This document shows, piece by piece, positions 8,245 to 17,117 of a DNA stretch of 38,174 nucleotides. A program made the position numbers and the translations under genes. Below the pieces are notes generated by a model that saw only the letters and a list, made by a program, of their open reading frames with translations, was not told the DNA's origin and ran no database searches. Position 1 is the first letter of the stretch. Each line of letters opens with the position of its first letter. Source of the stretch: Fibrobacter sp. (lineage in GTDB: Bacteria > Fibrobacterota > Fibrobacteria > Fibrobacterales > Fibrobacteraceae); assembly GCA_012523035.1 (NCBI GenBank), contig JAAYJH010000101.1, positions 1 to 38,174 on the forward strand, read 5' to 3'.

Positions 8245-9441
8245 TCATGAATTTATAGAATTACCCTTAAACTTCCAAGTCCCAAAAGCCATAGTCAAGG
8301 CCGTTATCACCACCACTAAAAACAATGTTCCCAAATGCACTGGGACTATTTGCATCTCAGTGGGTATAGAGTAAAATAACAACACTGTAATCAAACCTCT
8401 TGGGGCAATGAGGCTCTCTGGAAACAAATGCTTAGGAGCAAAAAACTTAAAGTAAAAATAACGAAAACCAAATATAAAAACCACAATAGCCAGACTCACC
8501 AAAAAGACTTGTAATTTAAGAATCAAGCTCCACTGCAACGAATAACCAAAAATCACAAAGAAAAAGGTACGCACTAAAAAAGTAGATTCTGTAGCCGAAA
8601 CCTGCATGTACTTTAAGTCTTCTTGCACTTTCATTAGATCAATTTTAGAAGCGACCCACTTCCATTTTTTTAACAAAAGAGTGTTGTTCAAGGCAAGTCC
8701 AAATAAAAACACCAATAGCAAAGCCGGTAAATGGAACAACTTTGCCAAACTATAAACCAAAAGTAATAAAAATAAAATCAAGAAAAACTTCACATGATTT
8801 CTAAGTTTTGTCACCAACCAAACCAAACCCACAGTGAACACAAAAGAGAAAAACACAGTCACTATTACGCTTTCGGTAATCCCTATCACCCAGTCATTCA
8901 CACCTCCCAAATTATTCGCAGCCAAGGTAAAGAATAAAATACCTAAAATATCCGAAAAAGTGGACTCATATATAATAAACTCTCGTTTTTCTTCACTTAA
9001 ATTCTGCGTGCTCGGGATAGCCATCGCACTAGAAATCACAGAAAAAGGAATCGCATTGACCAGACAATGATGGAACGAGTCTCCACTCACCAACTGCAAA
9101 AATAAAGCGATTAAAAAGCTAGAACTCAACAACAAAATCAAAGCCGACAAAGCCGCTTTGGACATCACCTCGATAGCATCTTTGGTTAAATGCAAGTGCA
9201 TAGAAGCCTCTAGCACAATCAATATCAAACCTATGGTTCCTAAAAATGGGAGTATTTTTGTAAAATTTGGTGCTTCTAGGCCAGTCACCGACACCAATAT
9301 ATTTAATAAAATTCCAAAACCCATCAAAAGTAAAACCGAAGGCAATTTAATTCTATGAGAAAAAATATCTAATAGGTATGAAAATATCACAATGACGGAT
9401 GCGGCAAGCATCCCTATAGCCAAAGAACTATCCGCACTCAT
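8245..9441 (-). CDS. Na+/H+ (cation:proton) antiporter, CPA family
   Basis: A 398-aa integral inner-membrane protein with about 11-12 hydrophobic segments and no large soluble C-terminal domain. The Nhx/CPA-like pattern is visible: LPSVLLLMGFGILLN near the N-terminus, then LILIVLEASMHL, then a central ESTFSDILGILFF containing the acidic residues expected in the transport core. The C-terminal APRGLITVLLFYSIP stretch also fits the family. It likely exchanges monovalent cations for protons in pH or Na+ homeostasis; ion specificity cannot be read from sequence. The ATG at 9441 has GAGG upstream. First gene of the operon with the xylanase and yciH. Confidence 0.88.
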   Translation of the reverse strand: MSADSSLAIGMLAASVIVIFSYLLDIFSHRIKLPSVLLLMGFGILLNILVSVTGLEAPNFTKILPFLGTIGLILIVLEASMHLHLTKDAIEVMSKAALSALILLLSSSFLIALFLQLVSGDSFHHCLVNAIPFSVISSAMAIPSTQNLSEEKREFIIYESTFSDILGILFFTLAANNLGGVNDWVIGITESVIVTVFFSFVFTVGLVWLVTKLRNHVKFFLILFLLLLVYSLAKLFHLPALLLVFLFGLALNNTLLLKKWKWVASKIDLMKVQEDLKYMQVSATESTFLVRTFFFVIFGYSLQWSLILKLQVFLVSLAIVVFIFGFRYFYFKFFAPKHLFPESLIAPRGLITVLLFYSIPTEMQIVPVHLGTLFLVVVITALTMAFGTWKFKGNSINS

Positions 9442-9540
9442 AAGACCTCAAAAATAAAGAATAGACATTAAAAATAAACTAATTTCCATAAAAAAGACAA
9501 AATAAAAGGCTATGACCCCTTTTTTACCTTATTTTTACTC

Positions 9541-9586
9541 ATTTTAGTAAGAATCTATTCTTTTAGTATGTGGATTTTACTAAAAT
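9541..9586. promoter_or_regulatory. Inverted repeat in divergent antiporter / radical-SAM promoter region
   Basis: ATTTTAGTAA (9541-9550) and TTACTAAAAT (9577-9586) form a perfect 10-bp inverted repeat, with a third half-site TTTAGTA at 9562-9568 between them. The right arm ends eight bases before the ATG at 9594, so it overlaps any promoter for that gene. A regulator-binding region is possible; I do not recognise the motif. Confidence 0.35.
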
Positions 9587-9593
9587 ATAAAAC

Positions 9594-10484
9594 ATGTTAT
9601 ACACGCCTTATAGAGATTTTTTAAAACAACTGTTTCCTACTTACCCAAAAATTCGTAAACTCCCCCTCAATGGAGGCATGACTTGCCCCAATTTAGATGG
9701 CTCCAAAGGAAATCTAGGCTGCACTTATTGTAGTAACAAGGCTTTTAGCCCTGTATGGGATTTAGATAAAACTGATATACTTTGCCAATTAGAACAATTT
9801 TTACCTCCTCTTAAAAAGAAATACCCCGACGCTGGCGTGCTGGCTTACTTTCAACCTTACACCAACACTTATGCACCCATAAACAAGTTAAAAGAAGTGT
9901 TTTTACCCATATTGGAACACCCCGAAGTAGTGGGTATAGCCATAGGGACACGCCCAGACTGCTTGCCTGTGGAGACCATCGATTTTTTAGCGGAGATGAA
10001 TAGAGAAAAACCCATTATTGTAGAAGTGGGGCTACAAACTTCTAACGACGAAACACTTAAAGCTGTGAATCGAAAACACTCATTTGCTGAATTTAAAGAT
10101 GCAGTCGAAAGGCTCCATATTGCCAAGCTGATTGTCACAACACACTTAATAGTGGGGCTTCCTCATGAAAACTTAGAGGACTTCAAAGCCACAGCGCATG
10201 CAGTGAAAACGCTGAATGTCGGTGCTGTAAAAATCCACCCTCTACACCTTATCAAGGGCACTACTATGGCTCAACAATACGCCAATGGTGACTTTGAACT
10301 CCTTAGTTTCGATGCTTATTGCGAGGCTGTAGCTCAAATGATTCGGATTTTGGGTAAAGGAGTGGCTATTGAACGCTTTAGTGGAGAAAACCCCAGTGAT
10401 TTATTGCTAGGGCCTTCTTGGATAGCAGAGAGAGATCGTATTGTAAAAGAAGTAGAAAAATTACTATCTTTAAAAAAAGCTTAG
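9594..10484 (+). CDS. TIGR01212/YhcC-family radical SAM protein
   Basis: A 296-aa radical SAM protein. The cluster-binding cysteines lie in the extended motif CPNLDGSKGNLGCTYC, where the first Cys is widely spaced from the CxxC; this spacing defines the YhcC/TIGR01212 group within Elp3-like radical SAM proteins. Other family segments are VLAYFQPYTNTYAP, AIGTRPDCLP, EVGLQTSNDETLKAVNRKH, THLIVGLPHE and VKIHPLHLIKGT. Substrate unknown; an RNA-modification role is sometimes suggested for relatives. It precedes argH by 23 bp and probably shares its transcript. No clear ribosome site precedes the ATG. Confidence 0.9.
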   Translation: MLYTPYRDFLKQLFPTYPKIRKLPLNGGMTCPNLDGSKGNLGCTYCSNKAFSPVWDLDKTDILCQLEQFLPPLKKKYPDAGVLAYFQPYTNTYAPINKLKEVFLPILEHPEVVGIAIGTRPDCLPVETIDFLAEMNREKPIIVEVGLQTSNDETLKAVNRKHSFAEFKDAVERLHIAKLIVTTHLIVGLPHENLEDFKATAHAVKTLNVGAVKIHPLHLIKGTTMAQQYANGDFELLSFDAYCEAVAQMIRILGKGVAIERFSGENPSDLLLGPSWIAERDRIVKEVEKLLSLKKA

Positions 10485-10507
10485 TCTAATTTTATTCAAA
10501 GGTATTT

Positions 10508-11914
10508 ATGTCTTCTAAAATCCAGAACAAAAAAATGTGGGGTGGTCGTTTTGATAGTAATATGGCTCAAAGTATGGTAGATCTTAGCTTTAGCCTTCAT
10601 TTTGATGCCGAGCTTATAGAAGAAGACATCCAAGGCTCTATAGCCCATTGCAAAGGTTTAGTAGAATCCAAAATTTTAAGCCCTAGTGAACTAAACACCA
10701 TTCAAAACGCTTTAAAAGCTATTTTAAAAGATTATCAATCGGGTGTTTCTTTATGGAACTCTTCTGACGAAGATATTCATATGGCTGTGGAACGAGTGCT
10801 TACCGAGAGGATCGGAGATTTAGGTAAAAAAATTCATACGGGAAGGAGTCGCAACGATCAAGTCGCTACCGATTTTAAATTGTATATGAGAAATCGTAGC
10901 TATGAAATTTTAAAAGCCTTAAATGCACTCAAAAGCACTCTATTGGATCTGGCCAAAAATCACCGTTCTAAGCTAATGCCTGGTTATACTCATGTGCAGC
11001 AAGCACAACCTATTTATTTTAGCCATTATCTTCTGGCGTTTTTCTTTGTTTTAGATAGAGACACCCATCGATTCTTCAATTTTTTAGATTTACACCACGA
11101 ATTACCTCTAGGGAGTGGCGCCATGGCTGGCTCCGCTTTTCCATACCAAAGAGATTTGGTCGCCAAAGAATTAGGGTTTAAAGCCCCGAGTCACAACAGC
11201 ATTGACGCTATTAGTCATAGAGATATGGCTTTAGAGTTTAGCTCTTCCATTGCAATTGTTGGCTCCACCTTGAGTCGATACGCCGAAGATTTTGTCAACT
11301 GGAGCACCACAGAATTTGGATTTTTAACTCTCCACGATGCTTTTAGTAGCGGTTCTTCGATGATGCCTCAAAAGAAAAACCCCGACAGTATGGAGCTTAT
11401 TCGTGGCAAAGCAGGTCGATTGCTTGGCAACTACACTAGTCTTTTCACCGCAGTGAAGGGTGCACCACTATCTTATAGTCGTGACTTGCAAGAAGACAAA
11501 GAGCCTGTTTTTGATAGCGTGAAAACCATCTTGGTTTTGCTGAATGTCATGAACGAAGCCTTATCCAGTGCGACTTGGAATTTTGAAACTATGCATCAAA
11601 AAATGCTCCCTGCTTTGCTAGCCACCGATTTAGCCGATTTATTGGTAGAATCCGGTCTTCCTTTTCGAGATGCTCACCATATTGTGGGGCACTTGGTCGG
11701 AGAAGCTGCAAAACAAAGGGTGGAGTTTACAGAACTCCCAGATTCTGTATGGGAAGAGGCAGGCATTCAAAATGCAAAGGCCATTAAAAACACTTTGAGT
11801 TTTGAGTTTTCTGTAGAAAAAAGAAATATACAAGGCGGTACAGGCTCTAAATCTATAGAGCAACAAATCAAAAAAGCCGAATCTATTTTAGAAATCGAAG
11901 CCAGGCGTGTGTGA
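10508..11914 (+). CDS. argH: Argininosuccinate lyase
   Basis: Last step of arginine synthesis: splits argininosuccinate into arginine and fumarate in the cytoplasm. The 468-aa length is standard. Conserved parts of the aspartase/fumarase superfamily are visible: WGGRF near the N-terminus, HTGRSRND (110-117), YTHVQQAQP with His161, and the signature GSSMMPQKKNPD (282-293), whose Ser283 is the expected catalytic serine in the mobile loop. No other arginine gene is adjacent. The 3' end (codons for EARRV and the stop) coincides with a degenerate copy of the dispersed repeat. Confidence 0.97.
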   Translation: MSSKIQNKKMWGGRFDSNMAQSMVDLSFSLHFDAELIEEDIQGSIAHCKGLVESKILSPSELNTIQNALKAILKDYQSGVSLWNSSDEDIHMAVERVLTERIGDLGKKIHTGRSRNDQVATDFKLYMRNRSYEILKALNALKSTLLDLAKNHRSKLMPGYTHVQQAQPIYFSHYLLAFFFVLDRDTHRFFNFLDLHHELPLGSGAMAGSAFPYQRDLVAKELGFKAPSHNSIDAISHRDMALEFSSSIAIVGSTLSRYAEDFVNWSTTEFGFLTLHDAFSSGSSMMPQKKNPDSMELIRGKAGRLLGNYTSLFTAVKGAPLSYSRDLQEDKEPVFDSVKTILVLLNVMNEALSSATWNFETMHQKMLPALLATDLADLLVESGLPFRDAHHIVGHLVGEAAKQRVEFTELPDSVWEEAGIQNAKAIKNTLSFEFSVEKRNIQGGTGSKSIEQQIKKAESILEIEARRV

Positions 11915-11921
11915 GACTTCA
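11897..11921 (+). repeat. Degenerate copy of the 25-nt dispersed repeat (copy C)
   Basis: This stretch matches 20 of 25 positions of the repeat in the orientation of 18309-18333, including GCCAGGCG and ACTTCA. It spans the argH stop codon, so its left part also encodes the lyase C-terminus. With only one diverged copy, coincidence is not excluded. Confidence 0.35.
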
Positions 11922-12321
11922 TTTCAATAAAATCAATGCGACTTCGATAGACCCAAATATTGTGTTTCTAGAAATTTAGCTTTCATATTTTAACTTCCAT
12001 GAATTGTCTAAATTTGCTTTATTTTTGACTTCTATTTTTAAATGTTCTTCTGTTTTTATAGATGCTGATGGAGTGTCCTCTCCAAGCTATAATTTACAAA
12101 ATGACTGAGAAAAAAGTAACCCTAGGTTTAATTTGTGCTTAGAATTTCAATAAATTCAGTTTTTAAATGCTGTTCAGATATCCTTAGCTTGTCATTATTT
12201 TAAATGCGATTTTGAGGCAGCATAGCTTCTCAAAATTCACTTTTTTGGGTTAAAAACTTAGGATTGAATGTGTTTTGAAGTCACTTTACTTAAAAACTCT
12301 CTTTTATATGGCGTTCAAAAA
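11915..12321. other. 407-bp gene-poor convergent intergenic region (argH / hisB)
   Basis: No open frame with a ribosome site, no RNA gene and no mobile element is recognised. The sequence is AT-rich without obvious coding periodicity. The only structure I can support is a weak hairpin at 12209-12236 followed by six T. The length is unusual for a convergent junction in this otherwise compact window. Confidence 0.5.
12209..12246 (+). terminator. Candidate terminator downstream of argH
   Basis: ATTTTGAG (12209-12216) pairs with CTCAAAAT (12229-12236) around a 12-nt loop, and TTTTTT follows at 12241-12246. The stem is AU-rich and the T run is four bases away, so it is weak. It lies about 300 bp past the argH stop. 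Confidence 0.3.
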
Positions 12322-12906
12322 CTAAAGTAGTCCTTTGGTGCTAGGGATTCCTTTGATGTTTTGAGATGGACTTTTGGCCATGGCTAGAGCCCTTGCAAAG
12401 GCTTTAAAAATTGCTTCTAAAGCATGGTGATTGTCAGAAGAATAAAAAAGCTCTATGTGCAAATTCATGCGGGCATTTTCTGCCACACTCTTAAAAAAGT
12501 GCTCAAACAAACTGGCGTCAATTCCACCTACATAGGGAGAATTGAGCTTCACATTCCATACAAATCCAATGCGGTTGCTGAAATCTAAACAAACACGAGC
12601 CAAAGCCTCGTCCATAGGAACATAATAAAAACCATATCGTTCTATGCCTTTTTTGTCTCCAAGAGCCTCTTTTAAAGCCTCGCCAAGCACAATTCCAATA
12701 TCTTCAATGCTGTGGTGCATGTCTATTTCGACATCACCATCACAGTTTAAGTCTAAAGAGTTGCCTCCGTGCACTTGAAACAAGTGAAGCATATGGTCTA
12801 AAAATGCAGAACCAGAACGAATGCTTCCGGGTTTTGCATCATCTAAATTCAATTGCAATTGAATTTTAGTTTCGTTAGTGTTCCTTGAAATGCTTGCTTT
12901 TCTCAT
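12322..12906 (-). CDS. hisB: Imidazoleglycerol-phosphate dehydratase
   Basis: Sixth step of histidine synthesis: dehydrates imidazole glycerol phosphate to imidazole acetol phosphate with Mn2+. The 194-aa monofunctional form is present, without the N-terminal phosphatase domain of enterobacterial HisB. The metal-binding histidine motifs are all visible: DHMLHLFQVHGG, DMHHSIED and DNHHALEAIFKAFARAL. The C-terminal PSTKG is also conserved. It is the last gene of the lptD-maf-rodZ-hisB series, nine bases after the rodZ-like stop. No other his gene is nearby, so its co-transcription with envelope genes is incidental or lineage-specific. Confidence 0.96.
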   Translation of the reverse strand: MRKASISRNTNETKIQLQLNLDDAKPGSIRSGSAFLDHMLHLFQVHGGNSLDLNCDGDVEIDMHHSIEDIGIVLGEALKEALGDKKGIERYGFYYVPMDEALARVCLDFSNRIGFVWNVKLNSPYVGGIDASLFEHFFKSVAENARMNLHIELFYSSDNHHALEAIFKAFARALAMAKSPSQNIKGIPSTKGLL

Positions 12907-12915
12907 AAATATTCC

Positions 12916-13911
12916 TTAAAAAACTTTACCGTTATAAACTCTAAAATGAAGAGGAAAATTTGCCCTAGAAGCAGGGATTGGAGTGTTTTGCTTGTTTAAT
13001 AATATCTTGCTCAAACCTTCAACATTGCCTACCGTGACAAACACAGTATCTGTGGCTTCGTATCGAAGTATGGCTCCATTTTTTAAATTGGCTTCTTTTA
13101 AAAACACGGAGTCCTTTTTGTGACGACGAATACCCACCCAAGAATTCACCTGATCAGAACCTATTAGTTCTATAATAGTGCTGCTGTTTTGCTGTTTTTC
13201 TTGACCTTCTATTGAAGAAGAAGAAATAAAAGTAGTCGCTGAATTTGGTTTTTCTGCTGAAGATAAAGAAGAGTCTGCGTTGAGCGTGATTGAATCTACT
13301 TTAGCTGTGTTTTGTGTGCTATCTTCGAGAGTTTCTGGTGTTTTTTTTGCAGAAGAATCTTGGATGAAAAGATCGGCTGCATCGTGAATCATGGTGGGAC
13401 TTTCCACTTGTTCTTCTAATACAGAATCCAAAAAACTGTCTTTATGGGAATCGTCTTCAATCAAAGAAGGAGTCTTGTAATCTGTGTCTGACTTTTCAAA
13501 TTGATTGACAAAGTTCATCAAAACAAAAAAACCTATCCCTAAAATGATAATGAGTATCGGGAATAAAAAACTCTTTTTCTTTTTTTCTTCTTCTACAGAG
13601 TATTCTTCGATAGTCGTTGTAGTTTTGTATTCGTAATCATTTTTACCTGATTTTTCTGAAAGATACCAGTCTATTACTTTTTTGGAGTCCACATCTAAAA
13701 GTTTGGAGAGCGAATTTAAATAACTACGCAAATAAGCTTCTACTGGAAATAAGTTCCATGCACCTGCTTCTATGTTTTTTATGATCTCTTGTGAAATTTT
13801 TGTTTTTTCTTCGACGGTCTCTATAGTCCAGTTTTTAGACAATCGAGCTTGAGTCAAAAATTCCCCTAAAGAATTAGTCGATTCTACTTTTGTTTCTTTA
13901 TTTGAAGTCAT
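12916..13911 (-). CDS. RodZ-like helix-turn-helix membrane protein
   Basis: A 331-aa single-pass membrane protein. A cytoplasmic helix-turn-helix of the RodZ type (about 14-75: LGEFLTQARLSKNWTIETV, then ISQEIIKNIEAGAWNLFP) precedes a charged linker. One transmembrane helix follows (about 114-135, FLFPILIIILGIGFFVLMNF), then a Ser/Thr/Glu-rich periplasmic stretch. A C-terminal beta domain (about 245-331) resembles the RodZ DUF4115 module. RodZ links MreB to the cell-wall elongation machinery. The start overlaps the 3' end of maf by 14 bp. The symbol is left blank because the family includes other HTH membrane proteins, but RodZ is the best match. Confidence 0.8.
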   Translation of the reverse strand: MTSNKETKVESTNSLGEFLTQARLSKNWTIETVEEKTKISQEIIKNIEAGAWNLFPVEAYLRSYLNSLSKLLDVDSKKVIDWYLSEKSGKNDYEYKTTTTIEEYSVEEEKKKKSFLFPILIIILGIGFFVLMNFVNQFEKSDTDYKTPSLIEDDSHKDSFLDSVLEEQVESPTMIHDAADLFIQDSSAKKTPETLEDSTQNTAKVDSITLNADSSLSSAEKPNSATTFISSSSIEGQEKQQNSSTIIELIGSDQVNSWVGIRRHKKDSVFLKEANLKNGAILRYEATDTVFVTVGNVEGLSKILLNKQNTPIPASRANFPLHFRVYNGKVF

Positions 13912-14482
13912 AAGAATGATTCACCTCTTTAAGCATGTCCAACACTAATGCAACAGGAAGTCCAACCACATTGTAGTAACACCCACAAATAGATTGAATT
14001 AAACGAGCACCCAAACCCTGAATGCCATAAGCACCTGCTTTATCCATTGGCTCTAATGAATTTACATAATCTAATAGCTCTTGCGGACTATTGTTTCTAA
14101 AAAAGACCCTTGTTTCTGCTATTTTTGCACTCAATAAGACTCCTTTTTGGGCAAATGCAACTCCTGTTCGCACCAAATGCTCTTTATTGTTCAGTTTTTG
14201 AAGGATTTCCATTGCATGATCCTTAGTCTTAGGCTTTCCTAAAACTTGATTTTCTAAGTAAACCAAAGTATCACACCCTAAAACCAAACGATTGTCTCTT
14301 TGAGAAACTTCTAAAGCTTTGTTTTTGGCATTGGTCTTTGCTAAATCTATATCATTTGAAAATTCTTCTTCATGAGTAGAGACCATGACTTCGAAATTAA
14401 AACCGATTTGTTTTAAAATACTAGAACGCCTTGGAGATGCACTCGCCAAAACAATGGATGGTGTTAGATTAATAAGAGCCAA
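13898..14482 (-). CDS. maf: Maf-family nucleoside-triphosphate pyrophosphatase
   Basis: Hydrolyses non-canonical or modified nucleoside triphosphates to monophosphates; Maf is also linked to septum formation. The motif LASASPRRSSIL near the N-terminus, GCDTLVYLENQVLGKP with the catalytic Asp, and DKAGAYGIQGLGA are diagnostic. The start is chosen as TTG 14482-14480, because AGGGAG lies eight bases upstream and the product (194 aa) then has the usual Maf length. A longer frame to 14530 would add 16 residues unlike the family. It overlaps lptD by 14 bp and the rodZ-like gene by 14 bp. Confidence 0.9.
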   Translation of the reverse strand: MALINLTPSIVLASASPRRSSILKQIGFNFEVMVSTHEEEFSNDIDLAKTNAKNKALEVSQRDNRLVLGCDTLVYLENQVLGKPKTKDHAMEILQKLNNKEHLVRTGVAFAQKGVLLSAKIAETRVFFRNNSPQELLDYVNSLEPMDKAGAYGIQGLGARLIQSICGCYYNVVGLPVALVLDMLKEVNHSYDFK

Positions 14483-16892
14483 GTTCTGTACTCCCTGCGT
14501 TGAGTTTAATGTCTGGAATATCACGAACATAAATGCTAAAACTCCAACCCGCAGCTGGCCCTTTAGGTGTCCAAGAAAAATCCAATTGCCAACAGTGCAA
14601 CCTACGATTAAAGGTAAATTGGTGTGTCACAAAAGAACCTTCTGAATAGTCATAACGAGTGCTATAACTGAGCTCCCAGTTGATTGTGGGCTGAAAACTC
14701 GCAGAAACCGAAGAAGAATGGGTGATACGATCTTGAAATAAAGTTTTGCCCACCCTTTCACTAGAAAAGCCGTAATTATAGCTAAAACCAGCGTTCCATC
14801 GTCTGAGTTCGTATTTACCAAGCTGTGAGGGCAATCCAGCGTTAAAATCTCCATTCCAATTAAAAGACCTAGAAAATTCATAACCCCAATAAGTGAGTTC
14901 TGGTGTCTGTACTTTGTGGGGCTCGTCACTGAATCGATGATATACATTGTGTGTGGTGCGAACTGTAAAAATATAATTGGCCAACAACTGCAATCCAAAG
15001 GATGAAGATAAATTAGACCAATGCAGTGAATCAGCGGCAAAATTATAAGAAGTGGAGTGTCTTGTGGTGAATAATCGGCGAGTACCATGCTCTTCTTTTG
15101 CTTTGGAGTCACTGAGTGTGTCTGTTTTAAGGATTTTTTTTAAATATTTAATATCAAAGTCATTGGATAAAGAAAGCCCTATAGTTTGCTGTTCTTGCTG
15201 GTAAACAGATTGAGCTAAAAGAGGGTGTGGTACAAAATATCGATTGGAGTCTATTGAAGGAGCATATGTATAAGACACAGAGGGCGACAACACATGCCTA
15301 AGTCCAGTAAAACGCCCCCATTCTGGAACCCAAATTCCATAGAGTTTTGTGTCTGTGTTTAAGCTATAACTGTGATTGTAAGCAAAGTGTCCATACTCAT
15401 TATTTTGAGGGTCAAAACTAGTCCTTGCCCTTCTATATATAATAGAATCTTCAGGATTTTCCCAAGATCTTCCCGTCCAATGCCCTCCAAAAGAGGCTCT
15501 AGGAGTGATATTGATCACATCTAAAAATGAGCCTGAATAATCCACCACTAAATTCCCTGTATAGCCCGAATACCAAGCGGTAGTGTCTTTGTTTTCTAAA
15601 GAATCTAAAGCTCGATTAGAGTATAAATTGAAACGATTATTCAAAGAGTAATTGAACTTGGCTAAAGTAGAAACTTCTGTAGTGGGCTTTTCTTCGTCTT
15701 CTAAAAAAGAAAATAAGGGGCCACTCACTCTGTGTTGTATGTCTGGAATTTGCCTTTCCATATTATTGGTCACCAAGTTGTGCTGTTGTTGCATTTTAAC
15801 GGTTAGGCTTTGGTTGTTGCCTATGCGAGCTGCATAAGTCATTTGAGCGTTTGCCTGTTGATTGAGCACAGTTTCTGCATCTAGAGCGTAGTCTTGTCGA
15901 ATAGATTGACTAGACACAAAAGATCCCATTCCTGTCAGCGTGTGTCTGGCATCGGGAGTTAAATTTTGCTTGTGTGAAAACGAAATATCGTAACCACTAT
16001 TTCCAAAGTCAAACTCATCCAAATAACTAGTCACCGCCACATTTCCATCTAATACATAGCGTTTTTTGTATCGAGTCAAAGCACTAAAAGTGGTCCGTTC
16101 AAAACGAGCTTGAGAACCTTCGACTATATCTGCTTTTAGCGTGGCATCCCAATAATCACTAGTGGCAATATAAACTCCAAGGTCTCTCATATAAAAACCC
16201 TGTAATTGATCTCCTCCAAATTTTGGAGTCAATAAGCCTGATTTCCGTCCGCTTTTCAAAGGAGCTACTATCATAGGGAGTACTGCCACTGGCACATCGG
16301 CTATATTCAAAACGACCGGTCTAGCTGTCACACTTTCTTTGGGTTTGATCACCATGCGTCTTCCGTAAAAGTAAAAATGTTGGTGAGTAGAATCATCACA
16401 AGTACTAAAGTCTCCCCTATCGATATGCAAGCGACCATCTGGAAGCCGTCTCACTTCCATGCCGTTTAATTTTTGGTTGTCTTGATAAGTAGTTGCATAG
16501 TAAATTTCACCCACTTTCGACCGAAGATTATACTTCATGCGAAAGCCCGCCAGAGAAGGGTTTTTAGCTTCTCTTAAAATTGGGTCTCCCGAAGCCACTA
16601 GCACACTATTTTTTTGATCGAACCAAATGGTATCGCCATCTAAAGTGGCACTTCGATAGACTAATTGAGCATTTTGATTTAAGTTGAAAATGGAATTTTG
16701 AACATCGTAGCTCAAATCCACAGCACTATAATGTAAAGTATCCTCATCTGAATCACTGCTCAACCAATCCACTTCTACGCTATCTTCTTCTACTGGATTT
16801 TCTCTTTCTTCTAATTCAAAATAAGTCAACTCTTGTGCATACAAGCAGAGAGTACTCCAAAATAAAAAGAATAGAAAAAAAGAAAAACGCAA
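14469..16892 (-). CDS. lptD: LPS-assembly protein LptD (OstA)
   Basis: Outer-membrane beta-barrel that inserts lipopolysaccharide into the outer leaflet, normally with lipoprotein LptE. The 807-aa product has a signal peptide (about 1-19, ending LYA), an acidic linker, then an OstA/LptA-like jelly-roll (about 55-150, GDTIWFDQKNSVLVASGDP). A long barrel domain (about 190-807) follows, starting VAVLPMIVAPLKSGRKSGLLTPKFG, with alternating aromatic strands. Initiation is at TTG, preceded by a GGCGGG-type site; an ATG four bases earlier is out of frame. The N-terminal half lacks the CxC pair known in E. coli LptD, as is common outside proteobacteria. It heads the lptD-maf-rodZ-hisB operon. Confidence 0.9.
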   Translation of the reverse strand: MRFSFFLFFLFWSTLCLYAQELTYFELEERENPVEEDSVEVDWLSSDSDEDTLHYSAVDLSYDVQNSIFNLNQNAQLVYRSATLDGDTIWFDQKNSVLVASGDPILREAKNPSLAGFRMKYNLRSKVGEIYYATTYQDNQKLNGMEVRRLPDGRLHIDRGDFSTCDDSTHQHFYFYGRRMVIKPKESVTARPVVLNIADVPVAVLPMIVAPLKSGRKSGLLTPKFGGDQLQGFYMRDLGVYIATSDYWDATLKADIVEGSQARFERTTFSALTRYKKRYVLDGNVAVTSYLDEFDFGNSGYDISFSHKQNLTPDARHTLTGMGSFVSSQSIRQDYALDAETVLNQQANAQMTYAARIGNNQSLTVKMQQQHNLVTNNMERQIPDIQHRVSGPLFSFLEDEEKPTTEVSTLAKFNYSLNNRFNLYSNRALDSLENKDTTAWYSGYTGNLVVDYSGSFLDVINITPRASFGGHWTGRSWENPEDSIIYRRARTSFDPQNNEYGHFAYNHSYSLNTDTKLYGIWVPEWGRFTGLRHVLSPSVSYTYAPSIDSNRYFVPHPLLAQSVYQQEQQTIGLSLSNDFDIKYLKKILKTDTLSDSKAKEEHGTRRLFTTRHSTSYNFAADSLHWSNLSSSFGLQLLANYIFTVRTTHNVYHRFSDEPHKVQTPELTYWGYEFSRSFNWNGDFNAGLPSQLGKYELRRWNAGFSYNYGFSSERVGKTLFQDRITHSSSVSASFQPTINWELSYSTRYDYSEGSFVTHQFTFNRRLHCWQLDFSWTPKGPAAGWSFSIYVRDIPDIKLNAGSTELGSY

Positions 16893-17069
16893 ATCATACC
16901 CGCCTTTTACAAAGCTTAACAGGTTTTAATTTTTGTTTAAAACAATTAAAAATCATTTGTACACTTGTCATAAGTTCAAAAGCATGATAAAGGATTTGCT
17001 TTACAAAAAAAGAAAAAATGGCTTATCAAAACACACATAAAGAAAATCCCTACAAATAAACTTAAATAA

Positions 17070-17098
17070 TAGAAAAAGCCTCTCCAATGAGAGGCCTT
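17070..17098 (-). terminator. Rho-independent terminator of the PDZ-protein gene
   Basis: GCCTCTC (17078-17084) and GAGAGGC (17089-17095) form a perfect 7-bp stem with a CAAT loop. Reading leftwards on the minus strand it is followed by a T run (TTTTTCT). It separates the PDZ gene from lptD, so lptD needs its own promoter within 16893-17070. Confidence 0.85.
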
Positions 17099-17117
17099 CG
17101 ATACAAAAAAAACGAGA

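Noticed and set aside
14627-15112. 161-codon minus-strand frame inside lptD with some hydrophobic stretches
   Set aside because: Fully contained in lptD in another frame, with no family resemblance and no ribosome site.
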